The notes beneath the pieces are model-generated. The model was not told the DNA's origin, made no database searches, and was given only the letters and a program-made list of their open reading frames with translations. A DNA stretch of 64,000 bases. Source: Pogonophryne albipinna (Eukaryota > Chordata > Actinopteri > Perciformes > Artedidraconidae). The DNA is taken from positions 30,447,562 to 30,511,561 of the forward strand of contig CM053252.1 in the NCBI GenBank assembly GCA_028583405.1. Direction: 5' to 3'. Positions 11,721 through 50,509 of this stretch are shown here, in pieces. Position 1 is the first letter of the stretch, and each line of letters begins with the position of its first letter. The position numbers were made by a program, and so were the translations under genes.

Positions 11721-13089
11721 ATGTATGTCTTTATTGAACATGGACCATGCATAAAAATACACTTATCTCAAAAAGAGAGAAAATATCAATTATGCCAGAT
11801 TATAGGCATTTTCTTTGCACCATGGTGAAAAGTCTGAAACATTTGAGAACAGAAAGAGAGTTGTATTTGGACATTATATTAGACTAATGGTGTTTAATGA
11901 TTTATTTGAAACCTTTAAGGCTTTTTTTATGTTATGTTTTTGATATGGCCAAGTCAAATTGGTATCCAAGATCCCTATTAAATATTAAATGTGCATTATT
12001 GTTCATTTTTAACAATCTAAAGAGTAGTTTTTCAAAAAAGTAGTTGACACAGTACAACAGAGCTGAGATGAGTACAAAAGCTCTTGAGTTCTTTTTTCTT
12101 TTCTTTTTTACTCTGACTGGTTTTGACCTCCATATAATCCACCAGCTGTGGCATCAGTTACTAATAATATTTACTAAACTGTTTTTGAATTATTTTATCA
12201 TCGTACTCCACCTGACAGATGTGCTAATGTTTGTCTTTGATATGTGCTTACTGTTTTGAAGTGATTTAAAAAGCCATCCCATTCTTGAAAAACAAACGAT
12301 TGCTGTGCCGCAGACACACAGAAGACTTAGCATCCTCAGGACAATAACACCATGTCTCTTATTTCTTACCACACATCCGATCTGATTTCCATGATCCCTT
12401 CTCACCGTATGAAATCATATTTTTTTGGTAAACTTTCCCATCCTCCTCTGATCAAGTCCTGTTATATCAGCGGAAAGATTAAAAGATGTCACTACATCTG
12501 GAACACACAAAAAAAGTATTTTCCGAAGATCTGAGATTTGACACCCGGATTAAAGGTTTATTGAAAGATTATTTGGTATTAAAGATGATTATGATATACA
12601 GAGATCTCTGGACAAACAGTGTGCGCTGCTGTCCGTCATATTGGCCTCTGTATTATACCTCTCATGTAATATTTCAAAACTTAAATCCAGGCAGAATTAC
12701 AGAGCCTGTAAGCTGATAGACCCTGAGCTCCGGTTTTAATTTACTTCTTATTTTTCATTTCTCCCCCTCCATCCATCTAATGCTCCCGATACTTACAGTA
12801 CAGAGAGATATGAGAAAAATATATTTTGATTTAGAAAATAATTATTCCTGTCATGGTATCTTACCACAAGGAATCATTTTAATCAGGATGTTTTGAAAGA
12901 TAATACTCGCGGGGTCGCAGCATTAAACATGCCATGGTTGGCTTACAGCAGGAAAACAGGAGCAGGCATCTGTGAGAAGAATCCATGTCAAGAACATTAC
13001 ATTTATTAAAAAAATATCAAAATGAGACGAGAAAAACACTGAAACTAAGTCCTAGGCTTATATATGACTCTATAGACATATCTTACAGT
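11721..13089. other. Intergenic, nothing recognised
   Basis: AT-rich sequence with scattered short open stretches. None reads like a known protein, and no repeat ends were identified. Confidence 0.35.
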
Positions 13090-14760
13090 GTCCTTTGGCT
13101 CAGTTTTCACAAAAAGAGTTTCAATTTGCAAGACTGTGATCACAAAACTCTTAACTCCAAACAAATACAGCATAAATACATTATTAAATGGCATTTAAAA
13201 ACAGGCATAAAAAGCAAAGATAATGAAATAAAAATAAATAAATAAACACAGCAGGTACAGAATACATGGCTAAAAGGCATACTGTAGTGTGAGTATGAGC
13301 AGCTCAATTAAAAGCAGTGGCAAATAGATGCGTTTTTAGTCTGGATTTGAAAATAGGAAGTGTTTCAGCGGACGTGCATGATTTAGGTAGTTTGTTCCAA
13401 ATTGTTGGGGCATAATAACTAAAAGCTGCTTTTCCATGTTTAGTGGTTGTTCTCGGAACAGAGAGCAGACCCGACCCAGAAGACATGAGACTCCTGGATG
13501 CTTCATAGTGATGGAGGAGGTTGTCTATATACCTCGGTCCTAAGCCATTTAGTGATTTAAAAACTAGCAGTAGTATTTTAAAATCAATTCTTTGGTCGAC
13601 TGGAAGCCAGTGTAATGATCTCAGAACCGGAGTGATGTGATACACTTTTCTAGTGTCAGTGAGTACTCGAGCAGCAGCGTTCTGAATCAGCTGCATCTTT
13701 CTGATAGATTTTTTAGTGAGCCCTGTGAATACACTATATATTGCAGTAGTCCAGTCGACTGAAAATAAAAGCATGGACAAGTTTTTCTAAATCCTGTTGC
13801 GACATTAGTTTTTTAATCCTTGATATATAATTCAGGTGATAGTATGCAGACCTAATAACTGTTGTAATGTGACTGTTAAAATTCAGGTCTGAGTCCATCA
13901 CAACACCCAGATTTCTTGCTTTGTGAGTTACTTTGTCGTCTGCCGACTGAAGCTCTGTGATTACTTTTAATCGGTCCTTCTTTGCTCCAAAAACAATGAT
14001 CTCAGTTTTTTGTTTGTTCAGTTGGAGAAAGTTCTGAGTCATCCAGTCAGTGATGTGCTCAATGCACTTGCTCAGTGTTCTAATCGGAGAATAGTCTCCT
14101 GGTGTAATTTTAAAATAAATCTGGGTGTCGCCTGCATAGATGTGATAGCTAATAGATAGCTTAGATCGCTCTTTTTAATAATTTCAGCCAGAAGTAGTAT
14201 ATAAATATGAAAAAGCAAAGGTCCTAAGATGGAGCCTTGAGGAACCCCGCATGACATATTTATCAGGGTTGATTTGTAATTACCTATTGAGTGAGACAAA
14301 AGACAAACTAAACCAGTTTAGAGCTGTTGCTGAAACTCCCACCCAGTTTTCAAGACGGTCTAGTAATATGTTGTGGTCAACAGTATCAAAGGCAGCGCTG
14401 AGATCTAATAATACTAACACTGATATTCTGCCACTGTCTGTGTTCAAATGGATGTCATTTAAGACCTTAACAAGTGAAGTCTCAGTGCTGTGGTTAGGTC
14501 GAAAGCCTGACTGAAACACATCGAAACCGTCAGTTAAAAACATGAAATTACTCAACTGTTGAAAAACAGCTTTTTCAATCAACTTGCTTAAAAAGGGAAG
14601 GTTTGATATTGGCCTGTAGTTATTCATTATGGTTGCGTCTAGGTTATGCTTTTTTAGGAGCGGTTTAATTATTGCAGTTTTCAGGGCCTGTGGAGATACA
14701 CCTGATTGAAGAGACTTGTTTACTATGTATATCTGAGGCCAAGCAAGGGATGATGTCGAG
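13090..14760 (-). mobile_element. 5'-truncated L2/CR1-like LINE, inactive
   Basis: Minus-strand frames encode a non-LTR reverse transcriptase. From about 14760 down: an ALKTAIIKPLLKKH block, then NNYRPISNLPFLSKLIEKAV, SGFRPNHSTET, VLLDLSAAFDTVDHN (RT motif A with its Asp), CGVPQGSILGPLLF, a YAGD in place of the catalytic YADD, LGVVMDSDLNF, and the C-terminal LHWLPVDQRIDFKIL / SFYAPTIWNKLP-type end, stopping at 13304. Frames are broken at several points (near 14280, 14070 and 13740). The 5' end (endonuclease) is missing. The 3' UTR-like tail runs to about 13090. The first Asp of the catalytic pair is changed, so the copy is dead even apart from the frameshifts. Confidence 0.85.
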
Positions 14761-15862
14761 GCTACAGGAGGAGGATTTCAGATGTTGTCTTCCAAGGCAG
14801 AAGTAGTTCAGTCATTTGAATGAATTAAGTTCAAATAAGAAGAACGTTTTAAAAGTGTGTTACTTGTAATTCAGTGACTGTGCAATGCTATAGCTTTCTG
14901 TAATCTGAGCATGGGACTGTTGACTGTTATAATGACAGCCATTTTGTGTCTAAAGGTAAGATAATGGCAACCATTTTGGCCATTTGCATTGAAGGTTTAG
15001 CATGTTAAAACTTTGAAAACTGAGCCAGAAATATCTAAAAACCGTCCAATTCTAACACATAATGTGTTTAAGGAACAATCTGGTAACACACACGACTGAC
15101 GTATAAGGAAGCTGTTTCACAGGAAATAAAAGGAGTCTGATAGAAATACTATTTCCCTTTCTTTGTTTTTTAAACTTTGTTTTATTGTTTTTCATTTTTG
15201 TAAAAAACAGACAAACAGTGTGAACGTAGACAGGGTCATCATGGGTAACATGAAGTGCTTACTATCATGTAGAATGAAAGAAAACAATTTACATACAATA
15301 CATACGCACATACCTATACATTTGAACACACATTTATCTACTTAGATACTTCTTTGACGTGTACACATATTTAGACACATAAGGCTAATGAAGGCAGGGT
15401 ACATCACACCATCAGAGTCTTTGGGTCCTCTCTGTCCATGATTGATCTTTTCAATTATCTGTCCTGGATCTGTGACCCTTCCATTCATAGATTAAGGTCC
15501 ACCTTTTCAGCCCAAGTACAGGGCCAAGTAAAGCTAGCCTTCCAAACACAGAGAGTATGTGATAAGGACATCAGTTGGGTTTCATATAGCATTTACAGTT
15601 TTTCAGTACTTTTCACATTTTAGTTATGTCTCAGAGAGAAAGTCAGTTGTTCCGTATGACTTTCCTGAACTATTGCTTTCCAGTCTGAAGTTGTTGGAGA
15701 TTCTCTACTCTCTCTACTCTCTACATTTCCTGGTTATTTCTTTTTTGCTAGCTGCTAATATTATTTGTAACAAATATCAGTCTTATTTTTCCAAACTGGT
15801 TGGGATGTTCCCAACATGACACTGAAACTGCTATTTCCTCCACATCCGGATAACCGGATTGA
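14761..15862. other. Intergenic / sebox 3' flank
   Basis: No gene seen. The right part is presumably the sebox 3' UTR. On the minus strand an AATAAA lies at 15181-15186, about 680 nt past the sebox stop, and could be its poly(A) signal. Confidence 0.4.
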
Positions 15863-16680
15863 TCAGTGCTCCAGGAAGTTGGTGACGATGGCGGCGTTGT
15901 AGATTAAGTCTGAGATGTAGCCCATGGAGGTCTGAGCTCCCATTTGTGGGTGGTGATTGTGGTGTGGGTGGTGGTGTCCTTGGCCCTGAGTCACCTCCCA
16001 GTACACCGGCTGATGGTGGGAAGGGACCACCTGATCTATGGAGGTGTGGGCTCCACCTGCAGCGCCGCCTCCGTACACTGCCTGGTGAGGGGATGGAGCT
16101 ATAGTCTGGGGTTTGAAGTTCCTGAAGGCCTGGTAGGAGCGGGCGGAGGCCGAGGGGTGAGGCTGCCTGCCGACGGGCTGGGAGAAAGAACCAGGAAGGA
16201 AGGCGGGGAGTGCTGGTCCCAGGTGCTGCCGCGGGTGGTGCTCATCCTCCCAGACATGAGAGTCTGAGGGTTTGCAGGGTTGGTGCTGGTGGAGGGAGGA
16301 GCAAGATGGCGGCGATGACACAGGGTTGCTGTAGATCTGGATCCAGTCAGAGTAAATCTGCTGCACCTCCTCACAGTGGCTCTGCTCGGGCCGGAATATG
16401 TCCGCCAGGGATGAGGAGCCGAGGAAGGCGGAGGTGGGGGGATCACCTCTCCCTCCCAGGGGGGGTTTGGTGGACTTGGGGATTCTAACGGTCTTGATAC
16501 TTCTAGCTCTTCTGTTTTGGAACCACACCTGGAACAAAAAAAAGGTTAACATTGAGTGCATAGGACTCAATGTTAAGCACTATACTATATTCTACAACAG
16601 GTAAAATATTGTACTTTTTACTCCCCTTCTTCTTCTTACCTTACAGATTCAAATGCATACTTTGCAGGTTTAACTATTAT

Positions 16681-16724
<44 letters not shown>

Positions 16725-16729
16725 TAGTA

Positions 16730-16809
<80 letters not shown>

Positions 16810-18239
16810 ATAATAATAATAGTAGTAATATAGATTGAGGCAAGACTATAAGGCACGTTTATTTAGATAGCATTTCAACCCAAGGCAATTCAAAGTCCTT
16901 AACAAAAAAGTATTTTAAATAACATTAAAAGCTTTAAGATGCAACAGAAACACAGAACATGACATTTAAATACATGTAAAAAGAAATCAGAGAATATAGA
17001 AAAATAAAATAAGCTAAAAGAGAACAAGACAGATATAAAATACAAAAATAAAAGTTAAGATATATCCCATCAGCATGTCAAGTAAATAAAATAAGCCTCT
17101 CCTTTACCAGATGCATAATTGAAGGGTTAAAAACATTAATGCATCAATAATTATAATTCAGTTATATTATAGACTATACATAATTCTAAAAACTGCACAA
17201 CGAATAATTGTCCCTGACAATACAGTCAGTAATTGTTTTTCTAAATGTAGTTTTCTGTTTTGGGGGAGTTTCAGAGCTGAGCCGCAGACACACACTCACC
17301 TGTATCTTGCTCTCGGGAAGGTGTGTGTGTGCAGCCAGCCTCTCCCGCAGGGTGATGTCCGGGTACGGAGTCACAGCGAAGGCCTGCTCCAGCTCGGTGA
17401 GCTGGGCCCGGCTGAAGATGGTCCTCTTCCTCTTCCTCTGGCCCTCCATCGGCCACGCGGCTCGCTCCGGCTCCGGGGAGGATAGTGCGCGCTCACTGCG
17501 GCCGTCTGAGAGAAAAGGCAAAAGGGAAGGGGCGAGATTAAAATAAAATAATAGAAAAATATGCGTTTATAAAATAAAAATAAAAATGCTATTACGTTTT
17601 GATGTATTTGTTTAATCTCGCCGAGTTGCGTTTTTTATACCAATAGGAAACAATTAAAAGTTAAAGGGCTAATACAACAAAAATTAAATTAGCGAACGAA
17701 CAACAAAATAAAACGTTTTTTTTTTATTTTACAAAGAAAAAACACTTACATTTAAAAACGTAATAAATAACTTAGTTAAGCAATTTGCATTCGTTGTCTC
17801 TTATGTAGGCTTATATTGCCGATATGAGCTTGTGTTCGATAATTATTTTTGCTTTAAAGCAAAAAAAATTAACATTTTCATAGAATATATTTCGGTCTTA
17901 TTTCTGCTATGGCTTTTGTAGAAGCCCTCTTTTCCCTTTAAACGATATCATATTGATCCACATTTCTTTTAAAAACGAATTATTTAATTTGAAAGAGTTC
18001 CATGATCGTTTGCTCCCTTATCTGATTCAAGGATTCATTTACATCTGGTGTGGTTATTCAACTGAAATATATTACTGTCAATAGAAGATGACAACTAATT
18101 TGTTTAGGAGATGATGTAAATGATAATTGTACTAACCTTTAAATTGTTCCGGTTCGCCATATAACGTCTTAAATTCCATCACGTCTTTACACTGGTTCTG
18201 CCTGAGTGAAGACACGTCTGAATCCATGAACAGAGACAT
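15863..18239 (-). CDS. sebox: SEBOX paired-type homeobox transcription factor, 3 exons
   Basis: Coding exons (minus): 18137-18239, 17300-17505 and 15863-16528, with GT/AG borders and phases 1 then 0; product 324 aa. The homeodomain spans residues about 58-117, starting RKRKRTIF and carrying [19 protein letters not shown] at the exon 2 end. Exon 3 opens with [12 protein letters not shown], so the intron falls just before Trp48 of helix 3, as in paired-type genes. Residue 50 is Gln (WFQN), so a Q50 paired-like factor binding TAAT-type sites is expected. The C-terminal 200 residues are Ser/Pro/His-rich, with a [11 protein letters not shown] run, and unlike mammalian SEBOX in length. In zebrafish this gene (mezzo) is a Nodal-induced mesendoderm regulator; in mammals it is oocyte-expressed. 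Identity is supported by its position beside tmem199. A second in-frame ATG is four codons downstream. Intron 1 is 631 bp and intron 2 is 771 bp. Confidence 0.93.
16675..16830. repeat. (TAG)n / (TAA)n trinucleotide microsatellite
   Basis: About 50 TAG triplets with a few interruptions grade into TAA at the right end. It lies in sebox intron 2, roughly 150 bp from the exon 3 acceptor. Confidence 0.95.
16836..17100 (-). mobile_element. LINE 3'-end fragment in sebox intron 2
   Basis: Read on the plus strand, GGCAAGACTATAAGGCACGTTTATTTAGATAGC... and CAAGGCAATTCAAAGTCC resemble the inverted 3' tail of L2-like fish LINEs; compare the forward tail at 62290-62355. No coding part is left. Confidence 0.55.
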
Positions 18240-18280
18240 CCTTCGTACAGACTGCTGACAGGGGAGGAGCAGGGACCGAC

Positions 18281-18287
18281 TCTTATA
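18281..18287 (-). promoter_or_regulatory. Candidate sebox TATA box
   Basis: On the minus strand the sequence GGCTATAAGAG occurs with TATAAGA at 18287-18281, about 42 nt upstream of the sebox ATG. A start of transcription 25-30 nt downstream would leave a 5' UTR of roughly 15-20 nt. The sequence fits a TATA box; its use is inferred. Confidence 0.55.
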
Positions 18288-18294
18288 GCCATCA

Positions 18295-18353
18295 GATCGG
18301 ACACCCACCACCCAGCAGCCACACCCAGCTCCACCCAGCACCCACACCCAGCA
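18295..18353. repeat. CACCCAGC-type minisatellite, sebox upstream
   Basis: Short irregular tandem units of CACCCAGC / CACACCCAGC lie between the candidate TATA box and the left flank of the hAT insertion. Confidence 0.6.
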
Positions 18354-18361
18354 CATCCAGG

Positions 18362-19690
<1,329 letters not shown>

Positions 19691-20069
19691 CATCCAGGTG
19701 TTGTTCACCTCTGACCTAATTTGAGAGAACCGAGCGAAACATTGTCATGCCGCATTGCATTATTTTTTGAGTTTTGAGGATATATTTCGGTTAAGTTAAA
19801 AATATATTGCTGGATTCGAACCAAAAAACGAAATGATTTTAAACCCAAACAAACTCTCTCAACAACTGTAAATTAGACAACGAGCTACAACGTAATGATT
19901 ATCAACATAAGATGTTTTGTGGAAATGGCTAAATAATTCCCCCTGATACAGTAAAATCACTCCACACATAGTATTGCTCTCCTCTTGGTTATACTAGACA
20001 TAACAAGTTATGAAAAAAACTCTTTTTGAAAAATCACGTTGTGGTCTCCTGTTGGTTGAACAACACACA

Positions 20070-20565
20070 CAGGGCCGTCCCTGGCCAACTTGGGGCCCCA
20101 AGCGACATTGTGAGATGTAACAGGAAGAGTTACTGCAATGTGGAGGTCAATCCAGAGATTTGGGTACAGTTCCTGTAACTCACTTTTGTGGAGAAATGAC
20201 AACATCTCCAGAGCAGTTTTTAATATAATTAATGCAAATAAACTACTTCTACTAATAATAATCATAATCAATTAAATAATATAAATACTATATTGTTTTA
20301 TTATAATATATTTGTAATATAGTCAAGACAAAACATGCTTATGACATGCTCAAAAACTGATATTTCTTAAATCTGTATTCAAATGTAGTTCCCTCTGTCA
20401 GCAATGTATCAACAACACACACATTTCTATCAGTATTTCTCAGGCGGTTGACATGAACTGCGCACAAGCCGAGCTCATAAGCCGAGGCCCCCTGCGCGAG
20501 GCCCCCTGCGCAATGTGAGGCCCCATGCAGCCTGCATGATCGGCCTGTAGGGAGGGACGGCCCTG
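20070..20565. mobile_element. Non-autonomous hAT element, TSD AACACACA
   Basis: The ends are CAGGGCCGTCCCTGGCC (left) and GGAGGGACGGCCCTG (right), inverted, flanked by AACACACA at 20062-20069 and 20566-20573. It is 496 bp without coding potential, and a family distinct from the 18362-19690 element despite similar first bases. Confidence 0.92.
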
Positions 20566-20599
20566 AACACACAAGTTGATTAGGAGAATTATGCATTAC

Positions 20600-20815
20600 T
20601 ACGGAGCCCCTAAAGGGACATGGGAAAAAAAATAGAGAGAAAAAATGAAGAAATGTCCAACAAGCCGTTTAGGACAGAGAGTGAATACACATACTATATA
20701 GAGATGCTGTATGAGAAACCAATGTGAGTTTGGAACATTGCACAATATAAATCTATTTTAGTAGACCTCAACAATGGAATGATCAGTAGAAATGGCCATG
20801 ACATGGGACCTTTAA
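20600..20815. mobile_element. Short copy of the AAGGTCCCATGTCATG family
   Basis: It starts near CTAAAGGGACATGGG and ends GGCCATGACATGGGACCTTT. Its interior from 20650 matches 7268-7400 closely. It is a deletion derivative that keeps the right inverted end missing from the tmem199 copy. Confidence 0.65.
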
Positions 20816-21450
20816 ACCTGCCCTCTCACCATCATTTCCAATGACAGGTCTAAAGCATCTTGTAACTCTTTTATGACGTGCAGGGGAGTCAAACTACTGA
20901 CCCCCAGTGGTAGACATTAATTTACTCCTTGAGCCAAAGCCATCCAGACACTTTTCCTCACAAATTGAAATCATATTCTTATACGTAAGATGACAATGAT
21001 ATTTTACGTGACAAAATACTCATACAGGAACTGCACTGGGGGCCAAAGAAGCGGGGGATGGATTAAAAGAATTGTGTTTGAAACACCAATTTTTGGCATT
21101 TCATTTTACTTTTTGCTTATGATCTTGTAACACTTTCAAAAACCCTTATCTTGTCTGATATTGTAACACTGTCAGGCTGGGTCAATGCTTGGATTGGGGA
21201 CTGCCTGGGAAAGGAATTATAATAGCAAAGATATTGTTAAAGACACAAGTAGGCCTACATTTGTTAAAACATTTCAGAAGTGGAACTTGTGAGAGGAAGG
21301 GAAATAATACAAAACACAATGAAATTGATATATTGTATATCTGCCGTAGGAGTGTTGAGAGCCAAGAAAATATTGTAAACAAAGATGTTGTTAAAACTTT
21401 GATTTAGTTGTGTTCACACAATACAAGGCTAAAGCTCACTCAATGTGTCC
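20816..21450. other. Intergenic, nothing recognised
   Basis: No exon or repeat with definable ends was seen. This is where vtn would be looked for by mammalian synteny; no hemopexin-like or somatomedin-B cysteine pattern was found. Confidence 0.4.
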
Positions 21451-21520
21451 TAGGAGCTAAGCAGGGTCGGGCCGGGTCAGTACTTTGATGGGAAACTAGG
21501 GTCCTCAGGTGTCAAATACT
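21451..21520 (+). repeat. 5S rRNA-like fragment (5S pseudogene or SINE3 piece)
   Basis: GGAGCTAAGCAGGGTCGGGC and GTACTTTGATGGGAAAC match the internal control region of vertebrate 5S rRNA (GGAAGCTAAGCAGGGTCGGG, AGTACTTGGATGGGAGAC). Only the 3' half is recognisable and it carries substitutions, so it is not a functional 5S gene. Confidence 0.7.
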
Positions 21521-21589
21521 TAACGCAAAATTGCCCATGATATTCAAGTGTATTCAAGTCGCTGATGGATTTTGGTAGCAATACACTGT

Positions 21590-21775
21590 GAGTCTGTGGC
21601 TCAGTTGGCTAGTGCGTTGATCTACAGATCAGGGGAGTACTGGTTCCATTCCAAGTGCAGTCAGCTTGTCGTTGTGTCCCTGGGCAAGACACTTCACCCC
21701 AAATTGGTCCTGTGGGGACTGCCCAATGTCGCTTTGGATAAAACCGTCTAATATGTGGCATGTAGTGTAATGTTG
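21590..21775 (+). mobile_element. tRNA-derived SINE, forward
   Basis: The head has box A TGGCTCAGTTGG and box-B-like GGTTCCATTCC. The body has TGGGCAAGACACTTCACCCC and TTTGGATAAAACCGTCTAA. The inverted copy at 59597-59782 shares head and body. Confidence 0.8.
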
Positions 21776-22236
21776 TGTAATAAGGTAATTGAATATTTTA
21801 CACAAGAAATATTCACCAATGATGCAAAAGGAAGCTTTTCCCAACTTGTTCGTATAGTACAACCAACAGCAGACCATTACCTTAGCACCTTGCCGTATAA
21901 TGGTGAAGTTATTAAAGTTTTGCTCAAGAAAAAATTCACCAAAACGTTTCCAAATCATAATTCTTTACAATAAATGTTTGCCACAAGTGATGTGTGGCGT
22001 AATTTTTAAAGCACAACACTGCATTAAAAAACTTATAATAACAATAAAGTTATTGAATGTTTTCACAAGAAGAAAATCACCAAAATTATTCAAAAGCTTG
22101 TTTCAGTATCACTACACTGTATAATAATAAAGTTGTTAATATCGTGACACAAGGAAAAAACACTTAAATCATATAAAATCATATTCTTTCAAAATGTATA
22201 GTATACCCAGTAGGGTTTGGGGCCACAACCAATCTT

Positions 22237-22242
22237 TTTATT
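22237..22242 (-). terminator. Candidate smtnl2 poly(A) signal
   Basis: AATAAA on the minus strand, about 590 nt past the smtnl2 stop codon. Position is plausible for a 3' UTR end; not proven. Confidence 0.4.
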
Positions 22243-22828
22243 AAAATACAGATACTTGTTTATTTGATGGCAAGTATTGAACACAATGTAGGTGTCAAAC
22301 AGTTATTTTTCCATGTCTCATCGTCATCTCAATCGCTGAGTATCACATGTAAATATCAGTCAGCAACATATCATTTTTTATGCCCCAGCGCTTCATCGCA
22401 AACACTTTAGGTATACAGTTACTTTTTTGAAACATAAATCCAGCAATATGAAGGTTAATATGGCCACATTCAAACACGTGCGTGAATATAAAGATTTATA
22501 CAACACAGAATATATTTGCACTTTTTGTATCTCAAGTAAACACACACAAGCACATACACACTGTCAAAACTGTTGACAAACCAAACCAGACAAACAGTTA
22601 CTATCACAGCACACACACAGTATTATCCCATGAGTCCACTGTGCCTCTGTGATGACTTTTCCTGCAGCATGTGGAGTAAAGTTCATCACTCCACCACCAG
22701 GGAGCAGTGTAGTCTTTCCAAAGTGCTCCACCATGCCAGCTGTGGATCTCCACTCTGCTCAAAGTTTGGTAAATAGAAAGAACAAGAGGTTTTAAAAGGT
22801 CAAGTCTGAAGCTAGATGCTTTGGAGCT

Positions 22829-47972
<25,144 letters not shown>

Positions 47973-48204
47973 CGGTGCAGATGTAGCCAGACAGCCTCTC
48001 AGTCTGAGATCTCACGTCTGACAGTCAGATCGTCTGGAGAATGCGATGCTTCAGTCAGGGTTTGGCTGCAGGGGGGGATTGATGGATAGGGGTTAGGAGG
48101 TGAAAGTTTGCCGGTACAGAAAGCAGAAAAGGGAAAAGACTTGACCTTTAGCTTGTGGACAGCTGTCGAACTCTTCGAAGTTCCCACCAGCCAACGAGAC
48201 AATG

Positions 48205-48715
48205 CAGTGGTGTAAAGTAACTACATCAAGTACAGTACTTAAGTACAAGACTTTGAGAGACTTGTACTTTACTTGAGTATTTCAATGTCTTGCTACTTTG
48301 TTCTTCGTGTACTTTTACTCTACTACATTAATTAAATAGCCTACCTTTAGTTAGTTTGCAGATATGGATTAATGATGTGAAATATAATCAAGTGTTAAAT
48401 CAGACTTTAGTTCCACCTGGAGTAAATTCACAAGCTACCCTGCAGTATACAAAGTCATTCAAACTAGCTGCACCTTTACCAGCTTTGAGAACACTTTAAT
48501 GCATCAATCATTATAATCAAAACTTATCATATATATTATTCTGAAATGGGCCAATGAGTACTTTTTCTGTCGGTACTTTAAGTGTATTTTGATGTCAATA
48601 CTTTTGTACTTTTACTTGAGTAACATTTGGATAGCACTTTTACTTGTAACATAGTATTCTTACACTCTAGTACTTCTACTTTTACTATGAGGTCTGAGTA
48701 CTTCCCCCACCACTG
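48205..48715. mobile_element. MITE of the CAGTGGTGG family
   Basis: The inverted ends are CAGTGGTGTAAAGTAACTAC and CTTCCCCCACCACTG, with AGTACTTAAGTA-rich subterminal parts. The flanks are GACAATG (48198-48204) and GACAAATG (48716-48723), compatible with an 8-bp duplication that has lost one A on the left. It lies in the inferred 5' UTR intron of smtnl2. Confidence 0.85.
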
Positions 48716-48999
48716 GACAAATGTGATGTCCTGTGCAAAAACGCAGCTATAAACAAGATAGTAACAATGAAACCAAGGCTTGTAATGATGGAACTCAACA
48801 AAACATCACAAACTTAAGTCAAACACTGAACTGAACAAGATAATCTACTTTGACAGAATGACAGAGAGTAAGCATACATCTTTTAAGCCATCTAACTTTT
48901 TTTTATAACTGCTGTGTTGTATAATCTCTACTCAAAGCTGCATCAAATTTACCTCAGCTGTACTCTCCGGTGAGTTCCCTCAGCGCTGAACAGCTGTAT

Positions 49000-49142
<143 letters not shown>

Positions 49143-49630
49143 AGAGAGAGAGATAGTGTGTGTGAGCTCTGCTCTGCGCTGCCGGCTCTCTGGTTTGTTT
49201 AAACTCTCAGGTTGATCACTCCTCTATCTGGCTCGGAGGAGGGAGGAGAAAGGGAGGGATAAAGGAGGAGGGCAGTGGTGGTGGTGGAGTGAAGAAACAA
49301 CATGGTAGGAGTAGTAAATCTGAGGGGAGGGGAAGGAGGCGGGCCTGGGGAGCTTTAATACCCTTGCACTGTGTAAACTTTAGAGAGGGAGACTCCTCCT
49401 TCCCTCCTTTCTAACATAGGTATGTCTTTTCCTCAGTGCCATCTTTTTCTTTTTCTCTCATCCACTCCTTTCCATACTTTTGTTAGCCTTGCCAGGCGTA
49501 ATATAACTCCAAACGGCTAATCTTCCATGCTAACCTAACCTGAATTTCCCCTGTATGATAAAATAATAATCAGCCTAATATTTGTAGTGTTCATGTATAG
49601 AGGAACTAAGGCCCCTAAAAGTTGAGGTAC

Positions 49631-49716
49631 ACCCGAGGTAGAACAAAGCACAACCATGTTTTTTCATTACTTTAATATGTCTAGTTTATGAAACAGATAG
49701 TTGTATACAAATATTT
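49631..49716 (+). repeat. 86-bp inverted repeat, left copy
   Basis: It starts ACCCGAGGTAGAACAAAGCA and matches the reverse complement of 55192-55277 over 86 bp with about five differences; weaker similarity extends outward (TAGAGGAAC on both sides). The copies are 5.5 kb apart and face each other. Confidence 0.8.
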
Positions 49717-50465
49717 GTGCCTCATCCAATGTATCCAAAATGTATTAAACGGCATTTTCCAAGGTATTACATTTTGTAGCTTGTTTTCAATAAGTATATA
49801 AATGGTCCAAAGAGGTTGTATTCTACAGTGTGCCTGAATGTAATCATTGCGTAGGTGTGTAGTGTGATTCTGTGTAGTTTATTTATGGCATCCCGTTGGA
49901 TGTGACGTCATCTGAACAGGACATCGCGCGCTCACTGCTTGATAGCGTGCGAAGGTCCGTTTACGCCGGTTGTTAAACAACATCGTTATGGAGAAATTCA
50001 CGTTTGCATCCAAATGGTTGGAAGATAAGGAGGAAGGACAATCAATACTGTATATAGTCAATGTGAGGTAAAGTGTGTCGCCAATGTAACCGGTTAAAAC
50101 TCAAAGTGACGATGAGGTCTTAAAATGTATGGAAAGGGTCTTTAAAAAAGGTCTTAAAAGGTATTACATTTGACTTCAGGATTCCTGCATGGACCCTGTT
50201 GTTGGCTGTGCTTGTCCTTAACCTTGGACATGTGAAGGAGGCCCTCAAAGATACTGAAATGAAGAGCTGTGGATGCATTGAGGAACTTTTGGTTTCACAT
50301 TAGGGGAAATTCCTATTTGATTCCTGATGTGTCATTATTAGAGAGATAGAATATTGTGAAGAATATCATTATATGTTGGCATTTTATGCAACAACTAGGT
50401 ACATATAAGGAACATTGGAATAATAAATAGAAGGCTAGATGTCATCTTCATATCACTGATGAATG

Positions 50466-50466
50466 C

Positions 50467-50509
<43 letters not shown>
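50466..50509. repeat. (CAA)n microsatellite
   Basis: About 14 CAA units. Confidence 0.95.

Noticed and set aside
16099..16446. 115-codon Pro/Ser-rich frame on the minus strand
   Set aside because: It overlaps sebox exon 3 in another frame; the homeodomain-continuing frame is the real one. The plus-strand frames here are also shadows.
16675..16830. CRISPR-like regular repeats
   Set aside because: It is a plain trinucleotide microsatellite. No direct repeats with unique spacers occur in the window, and the DNA is eukaryotic.
47999..48202. 67-codon minus-strand frame directly upstream of smtnl2
   Set aside because: It is interrupted by a strong splice acceptor and ends before the smtnl2 ATG; it reads as 5' UTR and intron, not protein.
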